Shown here: one piece after another, positions 26,375-33,273 of the stretch
How the letters are laid out: every line of letters begins with the position of its first letter
Numbering within the stretch: position 1 is the first letter of the stretch
NCBI RefSeq assembly: GCF_003977665.1
Contig: NZ_RYYV01000031.1
Span: forward strand, 1-35,072
Direction: 5' to 3'
From: Dyella choica
GTDB lineage: Bacteria; Pseudomonadota; Gammaproteobacteria; Xanthomonadales; Rhodanobacteraceae
DNA length: 35,072 nt
Notes under the pieces: model-generated
What the model saw: only the letters and a program-made list of their open reading frames with translations
The model's database searches: none
Told to the model about the DNA's origin: nothing
Position numbers and translations under genes: made by a program

Positions 26375-27526
26375 ATGAGCGAGCCATCCGCAACCGCCCC
26401 CAAGCCGAAGAAATCCGTCGCACTGTCCGGCGTGGCGGCGGGCAACACCGCACTGTGCACGGTCGGCCGTAGCGGCAACGATCTGCACTACCGCGGCTAT
26501 GACATCCACGACCTGGCGGCCAAGGGCTGCTTCGAAGAAGTGGCCTATCTGCTGGTGCACGGCGTGCTGCCGAACTGGGCCGAGTTGAATGCCTACAGGG
26601 CCAAGCTGAAACGCCTGCGCGGCTTGCCGGCGCCGGTGAGGAGCGCGCTGGAGCTGTTGCCCGCGGCCACCCATCCGATGGATGTGATGCGCACCGGCTG
26701 CTCGGTGCTGGGCACCGTGCTGCCGGAAAAAGAAGACCACAACATCACCGGCGCACGCGATATCGCCGACCGCCTGATGGCGAGCTTCGGCTCCATGCTT
26801 CTGTACTGGTACCACTTCAGCCACAACGGCAAGCGCATCGAGACGGAGACCGAGGACGAAACGATCGCGGCGCACTTCCTGCACCTGCTGCATGGCAGGA
26901 AGCCGAGCGAACTGCACGCCCAGGCGTTGGATCGCTCGCTGGTGCTGTATGCCGAGCATGAATTCAATGCGTCGACCTTTACCGCCCGCGTGATCGCCGG
27001 CACCGGTTCGGACATGTACTCGGCCATCACCGGCGCCATCGGCGCGTTGCGCGGCCCCAAGCACGGCGGCGCGAATGAAGTGGCCATGGACATCATTGCG
27101 CGGTATCGCAATGCCGCCGATGCGGAAGCCGACATCCGTGCGCGCGTGGAGCGCAAGGAAATCATCATCGGCTTCGGTCACCCGGTTTACACCGTGTCCG
27201 ACCCGCGTAACGAAATCATCAAGGAGATTTCACGCAAGCTCTGCATGGAAGGCGGCAATCCGGTCTTGTTCGAGGTATCCGAGCGCATCGAGAAATTGAT
27301 GTGGGAGCTGAAGAAGATGTTCCCGAACCTCGACTGGTACTCGGCCAGCGCTTACCACATGATGGGCGTGCCCACGGCGATGTTCACGCCGCTGTTCGTG
27401 ATTTCACGCACTTCCGGCTGGAGCGCCCACGTGATCGAGCAGCGCGAGGACGGCAAGATCATTCGCCCCAGCGCCAATTACATTGGCCCTGAAGATCGCA
27501 CCTATACCCCGATAGAAAAACGCTGA
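26375..27526 (+). CDS. prpC: 2-Methylcitrate synthase
   Basis: PrpC condenses propionyl-CoA with oxaloacetate to 2-methylcitrate. The 383-residue protein has the citrate synthase catalytic residues His195 (AEHEFNAS), His269 (GFGHPVY) and Asp320 (NLDWYSAS). The short form without the N-terminal zinc domain of housekeeping GltA, together with adjacency to prpB, supports PrpC rather than citrate synthase. The ATG at 26375 follows CTGGAG at good spacing. A terminator closes the prpBC unit; acnD and prpF, often found next, are not in the window, and prpD is almost 6 kb downstream. Confidence 0.95.
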   Translation: MSEPSATAPKPKKSVALSGVAAGNTALCTVGRSGNDLHYRGYDIHDLAAKGCFEEVAYLLVHGVLPNWAELNAYRAKLKRLRGLPAPVRSALELLPAATHPMDVMRTGCSVLGTVLPEKEDHNITGARDIADRLMASFGSMLLYWYHFSHNGKRIETETEDETIAAHFLHLLHGRKPSELHAQALDRSLVLYAEHEFNASTFTARVIAGTGSDMYSAITGAIGALRGPKHGGANEVAMDIIARYRNAADAEADIRARVERKEIIIGFGHPVYTVSDPRNEIIKEISRKLCMEGGNPVLFEVSERIEKLMWELKKMFPNLDWYSASAYHMMGVPTAMFTPLFVISRTSGWSAHVIEQREDGKIIRPSANYIGPEDRTYTPIEKR

Positions 27527-27540
27527 TCGCGGGCGCTGTT

Positions 27541-27570
27541 AAAAAAAAGGGGCTTCGCGCCCCTTTTTTT
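27541..27570 (+). terminator. Rho-independent terminator after prpC
   Basis: A run of A, then GGGGC-TTCGC-GCCCC, then seven T. The A- and T-runs extend the stem and make it usable on both strands. Confidence 0.92.
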
Positions 27571-27795
27571 GTTGCTCGCTACCGGCTAGTGCAAAAAAAG
27601 CCGCATACACGGCATCAAACTGTTGCGTGGACGATACACCTGTCATAGGTGCGTGCAGGCGCGGCAACGTATTGTTTCTGCGATGTATGTCCAAGTGCGG
27701 CGCGCTAACCCGCAAGTCGTGTGTGTTGTGCTTGAGTCACGCGTGTTGCACCTAGCAAGCGCTGCGCCATTCCACCCGTCGCGACGAAGCCTGCG

Positions 27796-27808
27796 CAATC
27801 TATTGATT
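27796..27808 (-). promoter_or_regulatory. IHF-consensus site
   Basis: On the minus strand the sequence reads AATCAA-TAGA-TTG, an exact match to the WATCAANNNNTTR consensus, next to an A/T-rich stretch. It lies 40 bp upstream of the sigma-54 promoter match. Confidence 0.5.
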
Positions 27809-27847
27809 TTTATAGCGCCGAGCGGTCTTGCGGCGAGCCTCCGCGCA

Positions 27848-27862
27848 TGGCATGCGGATTGC
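27848..27862 (+). promoter_or_regulatory. Sigma-54 (RpoN) promoter of the export locus
   Basis: TGGCATGCGGATTGC has the invariant GG and GC with the correct spacing of the consensus TGGCACG-N4-TTGC; only one of the specified bases differs. It lies 67 bp upstream of the first gene's start codon, so the expected transcript start gives a ~55-nt leader. Confidence 0.65.
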
Positions 27863-27929
27863 CATACCTAAATGCTGTCACAGCGAAAAAAAACAGGGGG
27901 CCACTGCATCCGTTTCGGGAGGAATACCT

Positions 27930-28829
27930 ATGCGCAAGACTCTACTTTTTACAGCATTGACGCTCGGCTTGGGACTTGCCCTCCCGGCCATGGCGCAGAA
28001 CAACCACCCCCACGACTCCTATAACAACAACTCCAATCAGGGTAACAACAGCAGTACCAACACCACGACAAACACCACGACCAATACCACCACCAATAGC
28101 ACTTCCAGCGGTGCTGATAGCTACAACAGTGGTGATGTTAACAGCAACGGCCTGGGTACTGCGGCGGCCAACAATGGCGGTACTGCCACTTCGATGGTCA
28201 GCAATGCCTTCAACACCAGCACGGCGGTGGCCGATACCACGTTGAACGGTGCCGTTTCTTCGGTCTCCGTGTCTGGCATCGGCAATGTCGCCACCAACAG
28301 CGGCAATACCAATGCTGGTGCTGGCGGCGGCGGCGGTGGCGGCGGCAATGGCGGTGATGCCCATGCCCATAGCGGCAGCGGTGGCGGATCCAGCGCAAGC
28401 AGCGGTAATGCCGGAGCGCTCAGCGCTGCTGTAGGCGGTAGTGCGGCGAGTTCTGGTGGCGGCGCCACGGCCAGTACGGGCAATGACGATGGCGTTGCGA
28501 CCGCAACGGGCGGAGCCGGCGGTAGCGCAAGCGGTGGTTCCGGCATGTCGGGTGCTGCAACGTCCACCTCGGGCTCCACAACTTCGTCCGGTGGTAGCAG
28601 CGGAAGCGTCGCCAATGCCGGCGGCAACGGCGCGGCAGGCGGCAGTGGCGCGGCAGGCGGCAATGGCGGAAATGCCTGGGCAAGCTCCGGCACTTTCGAC
28701 ATGTCCAACAACATGACCAGCACCGCGGCAGCAGCAGCGGGTATCACGACCATTGCGCAGAACAGTGGCGCAGCGGCGCTGGTGCAGCAGGGGGTGACGG
28801 TCCAGGCCAATCTGAATGTGGGCCATTGA
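27930..28829 (+). CDS. Exported Asn/Thr/Gly/Ala/Ser-rich low-complexity protein (candidate amyloid or adhesin subunit)
   Basis: The 299-residue precursor has a clear signal peptide (MRKTLLFTALTLGLGLALPAMA, cleavage after AMA). The mature part starts with an Asn-rich stretch, then four TNTT-type repeats (residues 43-58), a middle region rich in Gly, Ser and Ala with a Gly octet, and a C-terminal motif IAQNSGAAALVQQGVTVQA at 275-293. It has almost no aromatic, charged or cysteine residues. I recognise no domain. The composition suits a fibre-forming or repetitive surface protein. The gene is first in the locus, behind a sigma-54-like promoter, with GGGAGGA as ribosome-binding site, and a hairpin separates it from the next gene, so it may be the most abundant product. 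Confidence 0.85.
   Translation: MRKTLLFTALTLGLGLALPAMAQNNHPHDSYNNNSNQGNNSSTNTTTNTTTNTTTNSTSSGADSYNSGDVNSNGLGTAAANNGGTATSMVSNAFNTSTAVADTTLNGAVSSVSVSGIGNVATNSGNTNAGAGGGGGGGGNGGDAHAHSGSGGGSSASSGNAGALSAAVGGSAASSGGGATASTGNDDGVATATGGAGGSASGGSGMSGAATSTSGSTTSSGGSSGSVANAGGNGAAGGSGAAGGNGGNAWASSGTFDMSNNMTSTAAAAAGITTIAQNSGAAALVQQGVTVQANLNVGH
28056..28103 (+). repeat. Four tandem 12-bp units encoding TNTT repeats
   Basis: Four in-frame units (ACCAACACCACG and variants at 28056, 28068, 28080 and 28092) encode TNTT, TNTT, TNTT, TNST. Change of copy number would keep the frame. Confidence 0.8.
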
Positions 28830-28841
28830 GGAGTGATTGAT

Positions 28842-28876
28842 CGACATGACGGGGCACGCTTCGCTCCGTCATGTCG
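28842..28876 (+). other. Intercistronic hairpin after the first gene of the export locus
   Basis: CGACATGACGG (28842-28852) and CCGTCATGTCG (28866-28876) form a perfect 11-bp stem with a 13-nt loop, in the 122-bp space between the first and second genes. No T-tract follows, so it is more likely an mRNA-stabilising or attenuating structure than a full terminator. Confidence 0.6.
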
Positions 28877-28951
28877 TATGAGCCGGCCGGCAGAGCGATA
28901 CAGCCGGCGCATGGTTGCATGCGATACGCAAACACAATCGGAGTAGGTGCC

Positions 28952-29335
28952 ATGGCTCGTTCAAAACCCGTAGTAGGGCTGGCCCTGTTGTGCATGACCG
29001 GTGCGGTGCTTGCGGCAAATCCACCGGGACATGTGGTTTCACAAGTCGTAAGCAGCCCACCGGCAACCCAACCGCCGATGGTCGATGGCTTCGGTCCGGC
29101 GGTAAACGCCGGGACATTGCAGCGCTACAGCGGCGGCAACAGCCTGGTGCAGAACAATCAGACCCTCACCGGAACGGTGACCGGTGATACCGCTTCGCAA
29201 GTGAGCACCGGCACGAATTCGATCGGCGGCGGTGCCTTCTCGGGCGCGGCGGGCCTGCCTTCGGTGGTTCAGAACACCGGCAACAATGTGCTGATCCAGA
29301 ATGCCGTGATCGTCAATGTGCAGCTGAAGCCATGA
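28952..29335 (+). CDS. Small exported protein with QN-motif tail
   Basis: The 127-residue precursor has a signal peptide (hydrophobic VVGLALLCMTGAVLA, cleavage near residue 21). The mature part of about 106 residues is rich in Gly, Asn, Thr, Val and Gln and has no known domain. Two related segments, SLVQNNQTLTGTV near residue 67 and VVQNTGNNVLIQNAVIVNV at 105-123, suggest a short beta-strand repeat. The C-terminal segment aligns without gaps with the tails of the proteins at 27930 and 30030. Its stop overlaps the start of the C39-like peptidase gene (ATGA), so the two are translationally coupled. It could be a minor subunit or nucleator, by analogy with FapB or FapE. Confidence 0.82.
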   Translation: MARSKPVVGLALLCMTGAVLAANPPGHVVSQVVSSPPATQPPMVDGFGPAVNAGTLQRYSGGNSLVQNNQTLTGTVTGDTASQVSTGTNSIGGGAFSGAAGLPSVVQNTGNNVLIQNAVIVNVQLKP

Positions 29336-30021
29336 ATCGGGCGCTGCCTGCATTTGCCGTGCTGCTAGCGCTTGCCGCCGCGCCGACACTGCGCGCAGGA
29401 ACCATGTCGCTCAACGACAACGCAGGGCAAACCTATCGGCTGCATATCACCTCCCTGAAGGAGGTGAAGTACCACAACACGATCCACCAGAAATACGATT
29501 TCAGCTGTGGCTCGGCCGCCGTGGCGACGCTGCTGACCTACCAGTACAACTATCCGGTCAACGAGCAGGCCGTGTTCGAGCAGATGTACGCGCACGGCGA
29601 TCGCAAGAAGATCAACAAGGAAGGTTTCTCGCTGCTGGATATCAAGTTGTATTTGGAAAGCCTCGGCTTCGAAGCCGACGGTTTCCATGCCAAGCTCGAA
29701 CAGCTTCAGCAGGCGAGGCTGCCGGCGATCGTACTGATCGAGGATCGTGGCTATCACCATTTCGTGGTGGTCAAGGGCGTGCGCTATGGGCGTGTGCTGC
29801 TTGGCGATCCTGCGCGCGGCACGCGCGCCATCCCCCAGGACCGCTTTGATCAATTATGGAAAAACGGGTTGGTGTTCGTGATCCACAACCGGCGTGAGCT
29901 GGCGCATTTCAATGCCGACAGCGATTGGCGCAACGCTCCGATCGCCCCTCTGGGGTTGGGCGTCGACCGGCGCGGACTGGATGGGATCACCCTGCACAAA
30001 TACGGCCCAGGCGACCTATGA
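29332..30021 (+). CDS. Exported C39-like cysteine peptidase (FapD-like)
   Basis: The 229-residue precursor has a signal peptide (ALPAFAVLLALAAAPTLRA, cleavage near residue 22), so it should act in the periplasm. The peptidase C39 catalytic set is complete: Gln53 (oxyanion hole), Cys59 in YDFSCGSAA, His143 in YHHFVVVKG and Asp159 in LLGDPARG. It is a stand-alone domain without the ABC transporter of bacteriocin exporters. In the Pseudomonas Fap amyloid system the equivalent protein, FapD, is a periplasmic C39-type protease required for fibre export. The neighbours (low-complexity exported proteins and a coiled-coil barrel) fit that role. Its start overlaps the upstream stop by 4 bp. Confidence 0.88.
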   Translation: MNRALPAFAVLLALAAAPTLRAGTMSLNDNAGQTYRLHITSLKEVKYHNTIHQKYDFSCGSAAVATLLTYQYNYPVNEQAVFEQMYAHGDRKKINKEGFSLLDIKLYLESLGFEADGFHAKLEQLQQARLPAIVLIEDRGYHHFVVVKGVRYGRVLLGDPARGTRAIPQDRFDQLWKNGLVFVIHNRRELAHFNADSDWRNAPIAPLGLGVDRRGLDGITLHKYGPGDL

Positions 30022-30029
30022 GGTGTCCC

Positions 30030-30794
30030 ATGGCTAATTCCCATCGCTGTTTGCGTATGACTTTGTTGAGCGGCCTGCTCGGCTGCGCTGCCTTGGTACA
30101 TGCGCAGGATCGTTCAGTCCGGCAGGTGGCGGATTTCGGCATGCCGGTTTCCACACAACAGCTGGCCGCCGTGCGTGGTGGCTTTGATATAGGTGAAGGC
30201 CTGGAGGTGTCGTTTGGCATCCAGCGCGCGGTCTATGTCGACGGCAATCTGGTCACCTACATCAACGTATCGGTACCGGATATCGCGCACATCACCACTC
30301 AACAGGCGCTGGCGCTGGCGACGGCCCTCGGCACCATCGACGTGCAGGTCGGTCCCGGCAATACTTTCGATCCGACATCCGCTTCGCAGGTCAGCGCCAC
30401 GGCTGCGCCACAAAGCGCTTCAGGCCTTGCAGCCGGCCATGCCGGCACGACTGCCGCGACGCAAGCCAGTCCTGCCGTTACGACCGCAGCGATTCAGGCA
30501 ATGCCTGCCGCCGTCACCCTGAGCACGCCGGCCAGTCCGCCCATCAGCAGTACCGTCATTCCTGCCGCTACCACCCAGGGCGCGCCGGCCAGTCCGCTCG
30601 TCAACAGCACCGTCATTCCTGCGTCCGTCGGCCAGGCCAGCGCGGCGACAGTGATCCAGAACACCGTGGACAACCAGGTCATCCGCAGCCTCACCACCCT
30701 CAACGTTGCGGTCAATGCACTCAACGCGCTTCGCAATCAGGGGTTGCAGCAGAGCCTGCAATCCGCGCAGCAACTACAGGCCATGTCGCATTGA
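30030..30794 (+). CDS. Exported protein with double-glycine-like motif and QN-motif tail
   Basis: The 254-residue precursor has a signal peptide (MTLLSGLLGCAALVHA, cleavage near residue 25). The mature N-terminus has MPVSTQQLAAVRGGFDIG, with Gly50-Gly51, like the double-glycine leaders cut by C39 peptidases. A compact region follows to ~110 (EVSFGIQRAVYVDGNLVTY), then a long Ala/Thr/Ser/Pro-rich segment with a 19-residue period (two copies of PASPxxxSTVIPA, 57 bp apart), and VIQNTVDNQVIRSLTTLNV at 208-226. The last 28 residues are Gln-rich. No known domain is recognised. An in-frame ATG at 30018 overlapping the peptidase stop is an alternative start; I prefer 30030 because AGGTG precedes it. 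Confidence 0.8.
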   Translation: MANSHRCLRMTLLSGLLGCAALVHAQDRSVRQVADFGMPVSTQQLAAVRGGFDIGEGLEVSFGIQRAVYVDGNLVTYINVSVPDIAHITTQQALALATALGTIDVQVGPGNTFDPTSASQVSATAAPQSASGLAAGHAGTTAATQASPAVTTAAIQAMPAAVTLSTPASPPISSTVIPAATTQGAPASPLVNSTVIPASVGQASAATVIQNTVDNQVIRSLTTLNVAVNALNALRNQGLQQSLQSAQQLQAMSH

Positions 30795-30822
30795 CGCGGA
30801 CGCGTCTGGCCGGGGGAACAAC

Positions 30823-32211
30823 ATGAAGAAGACGGACCGCAACACCCATCACGCAACCAGACCCTGGCTTTACGCCGCCGGTTGCGCCGGCTTCATGGCC
30901 TTCAGCGGCGCGGTCACCGCGCAGGATGCTTCGCATGCCGCAACGGATGACGGCTCGTCGCCGGTCATCCGCCAGCGCCTGGCGGAGCAGAGCGAGCGGA
31001 TCGAGGTGATGCGTGGCCAGATCGAGGCCCTGCAACGTCAGCTTGCACAGCAGGAAGCCGACTACCGGGCGTTGCGTCATGCTGTGGGCATGGACGTGCT
31101 GGATCGCCAGCGCGGCGGCAATATCGCCGCCGGCGGTGGAACTGCCACGGCATTGCCAATGCCATCTTCGGAGACCTCTACCGATGTGCAGGTGGCGCAG
31201 CAGGGAGCTACGACGCCGGGCGCGCCGGTGGGACAGGCCCCCGCGGAAAACTCACGTCCCCCCGAGGTGGCGCCGATCTTCCAGCAACCAGGCGTGCTGA
31301 CACCGAAAGGCAAGGTGGTGCTTGAGCCAACCTACCAGTTCGGCTATTCGACCGCCAATCGCGTGGCGCTGGTCGGCTATACCATCATTCCTGCGATCCT
31401 GATCGGGCTGATCGATGTGCGGCAGGTGCGCAGCACGACGCAGACGGCCATTCTTACCGGACGCTACGGCATCACCAATCGCATGGAACTGGAAGTGCGC
31501 GTTCCTTATGTGGACACGCATACAGATACAGTGAGTCGTGAGGTGCTCACCGGTTCGGCCGAGGACAACGTATTCGGTTCCAGCGGCAAGGGGCTGGGCG
31601 ACATCGAAGCGACGCTGCGTTACCAGCTCAACGATGGCGGTGCGGACAAGCCGTATTACATCGGCTGGTTCCGCTTCAAGTCGCGTACCGGCAAGGACCC
31701 GTTCGAGGTAACGACCGATTGCGTAACGCGCTGCGTGCAAAATCTCACTGGCACGGGTTTGCCGATCCGGCAGCCAACCGGCTCCGGATTCTACTCGCTG
31801 CAGCCGGGCCTGACCTGGCTGTTTCCGTCCGACCCGGTCGTGTTCTTCGGCAACTTCAGCTATCTCTACAACGTCGAACGCCATAACGTATACGAGCATA
31901 TCCTGCTCGGCGGCCGGCAGTTCCTTGGCAACGTGAAGATGGGCAACGAGGCGGACATCAGTGTCGGCATGGGCATGGCCTTGAACGACAAGGCCTCGCT
32001 CAGCATCGGCTATGACCAGACCTTCATCGGCACCACCTCCGAATCCGGCCGCAAGCTGCCGGGCTCGACCAAGGTCTGGCTGGGCTCGCTGCTGATTGGC
32101 GGTTCGTATCGCTTCAGCGACAAGCGCACGTTGAACGTCACGCTGGGCGTGGGCGTGACGCGCGATACACCGGATGCAACGGTGATTGTGCGGGTACCGA
32201 TGACGTTCTGA
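30823..32211 (+). CDS. Outer-membrane beta-barrel transporter with N-terminal coiled coil (FapF-like)
   Basis: The 462-residue precursor has a signal peptide (residues 1-33, ending GAVTAQ), a coiled coil at about 48-88 with heptad Leu/Ile/Val/Met positions (VIRQRLAEQSERIEVMRGQI onward), a Pro/Ala/Gly-rich linker at ~100-150, and a beta-barrel from ~155 to the C-terminal Phe (VPMTF). Alternating strands such as GKVVLEPTYQFGYS and NRMELEVRVPYV fit the MetA-pathway-of-phenol-degradation family, the family to which Pseudomonas FapF, the amyloid secretion pore, belongs. FapF also has an N-terminal coiled coil. Cys300 and Cys304 may form a loop disulphide. This is the probable exit channel for the upstream secreted proteins. 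Confidence 0.85.
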   Translation: MKKTDRNTHHATRPWLYAAGCAGFMAFSGAVTAQDASHAATDDGSSPVIRQRLAEQSERIEVMRGQIEALQRQLAQQEADYRALRHAVGMDVLDRQRGGNIAAGGGTATALPMPSSETSTDVQVAQQGATTPGAPVGQAPAENSRPPEVAPIFQQPGVLTPKGKVVLEPTYQFGYSTANRVALVGYTIIPAILIGLIDVRQVRSTTQTAILTGRYGITNRMELEVRVPYVDTHTDTVSREVLTGSAEDNVFGSSGKGLGDIEATLRYQLNDGGADKPYYIGWFRFKSRTGKDPFEVTTDCVTRCVQNLTGTGLPIRQPTGSGFYSLQPGLTWLFPSDPVVFFGNFSYLYNVERHNVYEHILLGGRQFLGNVKMGNEADISVGMGMALNDKASLSIGYDQTFIGTTSESGRKLPGSTKVWLGSLLIGGSYRFSDKRTLNVTLGVGVTRDTPDATVIVRVPMTF

Positions 32212-32228
32212 CCGACGCTAAAGAGGTC

Positions 32229-32894
32229 TCAAGCTGGGCGGCGGTTGCGCAGATAGCCGCCGATGCAGATGATCAGCGTCAAGCCTATTTCCAGCGCATG
32301 CTTCACCCAGCCATGCGTGTCGATCCATGCGCGCCATAGCGGTTCATGGCTGATCATGCGGCCCGCCGTCCAGGCGATCGCCGCGGCGCCAGCATAGATG
32401 ATGATGGGCAGGCTTTCGATCAGCCTGAGGATCAGGGTGGAGCCCCATGCCACCAGCGGAATGCTGATCAAAAGCCCGATCACCACCAGGCCCATGTGTC
32501 CCTTCGCCGCGCCGGCGATCGCTAGCACGTTGTCCAGGCCCATCAGCACATCGGCCGCCACGATGGTTCGCAAGGCTGGCCAGAAACCGGCCGCGGGGGC
32601 CACCCCATGACCGTGCCCGTCACTGCCGGGCTTGAGCAGTTTCCAGGCGATCGGCAACAACAACAGGCCGCCGGCCAGCATCAGCCCTGGCAGTCCCAAC
32701 AGATACACCACCATGACGGTGAGCACGATGCGCACGCCGATGGCGCCGAGCGTGCCCCAGATCACAGCGCGCTTTTGCAGGGTGCGAGGCAGCTTGCGCG
32801 CGGCGAGGGCGATCACGATCGCGTTGTCGCCAGCCAGCACCAGGTCCAGCAGGATGATGGTGAGCAGATCGGAAAGCAGATGAGGGAGCGTCAT
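32229..32894 (-). CDS. TerC/YjbE-family membrane protein (probable metal exporter)
   Basis: The 221-residue inner-membrane protein has about seven membrane segments and the two family signatures, VLAGDNAIVIALAAR at residues 19-33 and DVLMGLDNVLAIAG near residue 114, whose Asp/Asn residues are thought to bind metal. A His/Gly-rich cytosolic loop (GSDGHGHG) lies between. Members such as YceF, YkoY and Alx are linked to manganese efflux or metalation of exported proteins, and the yybP-ykoY-type leader upstream here supports a manganese role. It is convergent with the barrel gene, with 17 bp between the stops and no terminator in between. Confidence 0.92.
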   Translation of the reverse strand: MTLPHLLSDLLTIILLDLVLAGDNAIVIALAARKLPRTLQKRAVIWGTLGAIGVRIVLTVMVVYLLGLPGLMLAGGLLLLPIAWKLLKPGSDGHGHGVAPAAGFWPALRTIVAADVLMGLDNVLAIAGAAKGHMGLVVIGLLISIPLVAWGSTLILRLIESLPIIIYAGAAAIAWTAGRMISHEPLWRAWIDTHGWVKHALEIGLTLIICIGGYLRNRRPA

Positions 32895-32904
32895 GCAGGG
32901 ACCC

Positions 32905-33085
32905 TTGGCGCGCGAGACTCAAGCGATGACAGCGGGACGCACGCCGGTCCCGCCATCACCGCAAAAGTCTCGTTCTCAGCCGAGGGCCGTCGCGGCGCCC
33001 GGAGCGATATTTCGCTCGTGATGACGATCGCCGCGCGGATGCGGCGTGCCGCATCCGGAACTACTCCCCTTTGGGGTGGTTCGAG
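32905..33085 (-). ncRNA. yybP-ykoY (manganese) riboswitch upstream of terC
   Basis: In the terC direction the leader contains AAAGGGGAGTAG (the GGGGAGTAG core at 33061-33069), the diagnostic L1 motif of RF00080. Downstream comes TCATCACGAGCG, then GCTGAGAACGAGACTTTTGC (32962-32981). A long imperfect hairpin (CGAGACTC 32913-32920 with AGTCTCG 32966-32972) ends 19 bp before the start codon and could act as the expression platform. This class binds Mn2+ and turns on exporter genes, including TerC/YjbE-family ones. The boundaries are approximate. Confidence 0.8.
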
Positions 33086-33273
33086 GGATTCTCGGCGGGA
33101 GGGGGCGGCGGGTCAAGCGAAGCCGGGAACGGGGGAACGGCGTGCGGCCCCGTGTTTCCGCATCATTCTTGGGTCCGGACGGGCCATCGGGGCGAAGCCA
33201 TCCGCCGCCCCTGCCAACCCGGCGTTCCTCGTTCCCCGTTACAATTCCGCTTTTCCCTTACCGCGAGATCCTC
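33086..33273 (+). other. Spacer between the terC riboswitch and prpD
   Basis: This must hold the prpD promoter, but I could not identify clear -35/-10 elements or an operator. Nothing coding is supported. Confidence 0.3.

Larger units (their letters stand above)
27571..27929 (+). promoter_or_regulatory. Long upstream region of the export locus
   Basis: No gene is supported here. It contains a CACCT-GTCAT-AGGTG hairpin near 27640-27655, two GTGTTG elements exactly 20 bp apart (27723 and 27743) that could be an activator site, an IHF-consensus site (27796-27808) and a sigma-54 promoter match (27848-27862). The order activator site, IHF, promoter is that of sigma-54 enhancer-driven promoters. 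Confidence 0.5.

Noticed and set aside
27942..28912. Long open frames on the minus strand (about 300 and 260 codons) opposite the low-complexity exported protein
   Set aside because: They are by-products of the biased GGC/GCC codon composition of the real gene. The plus-strand frame has a signal peptide, a strong ribosome-binding site and a promoter; the minus-strand frames have none.
30420..30773. Minus-strand frame with regular NDGxxDxRTGRR repeats opposite the exported protein at 30030
   Set aside because: The periodicity is the antisense of the STVIPA-type repeats in the real gene.
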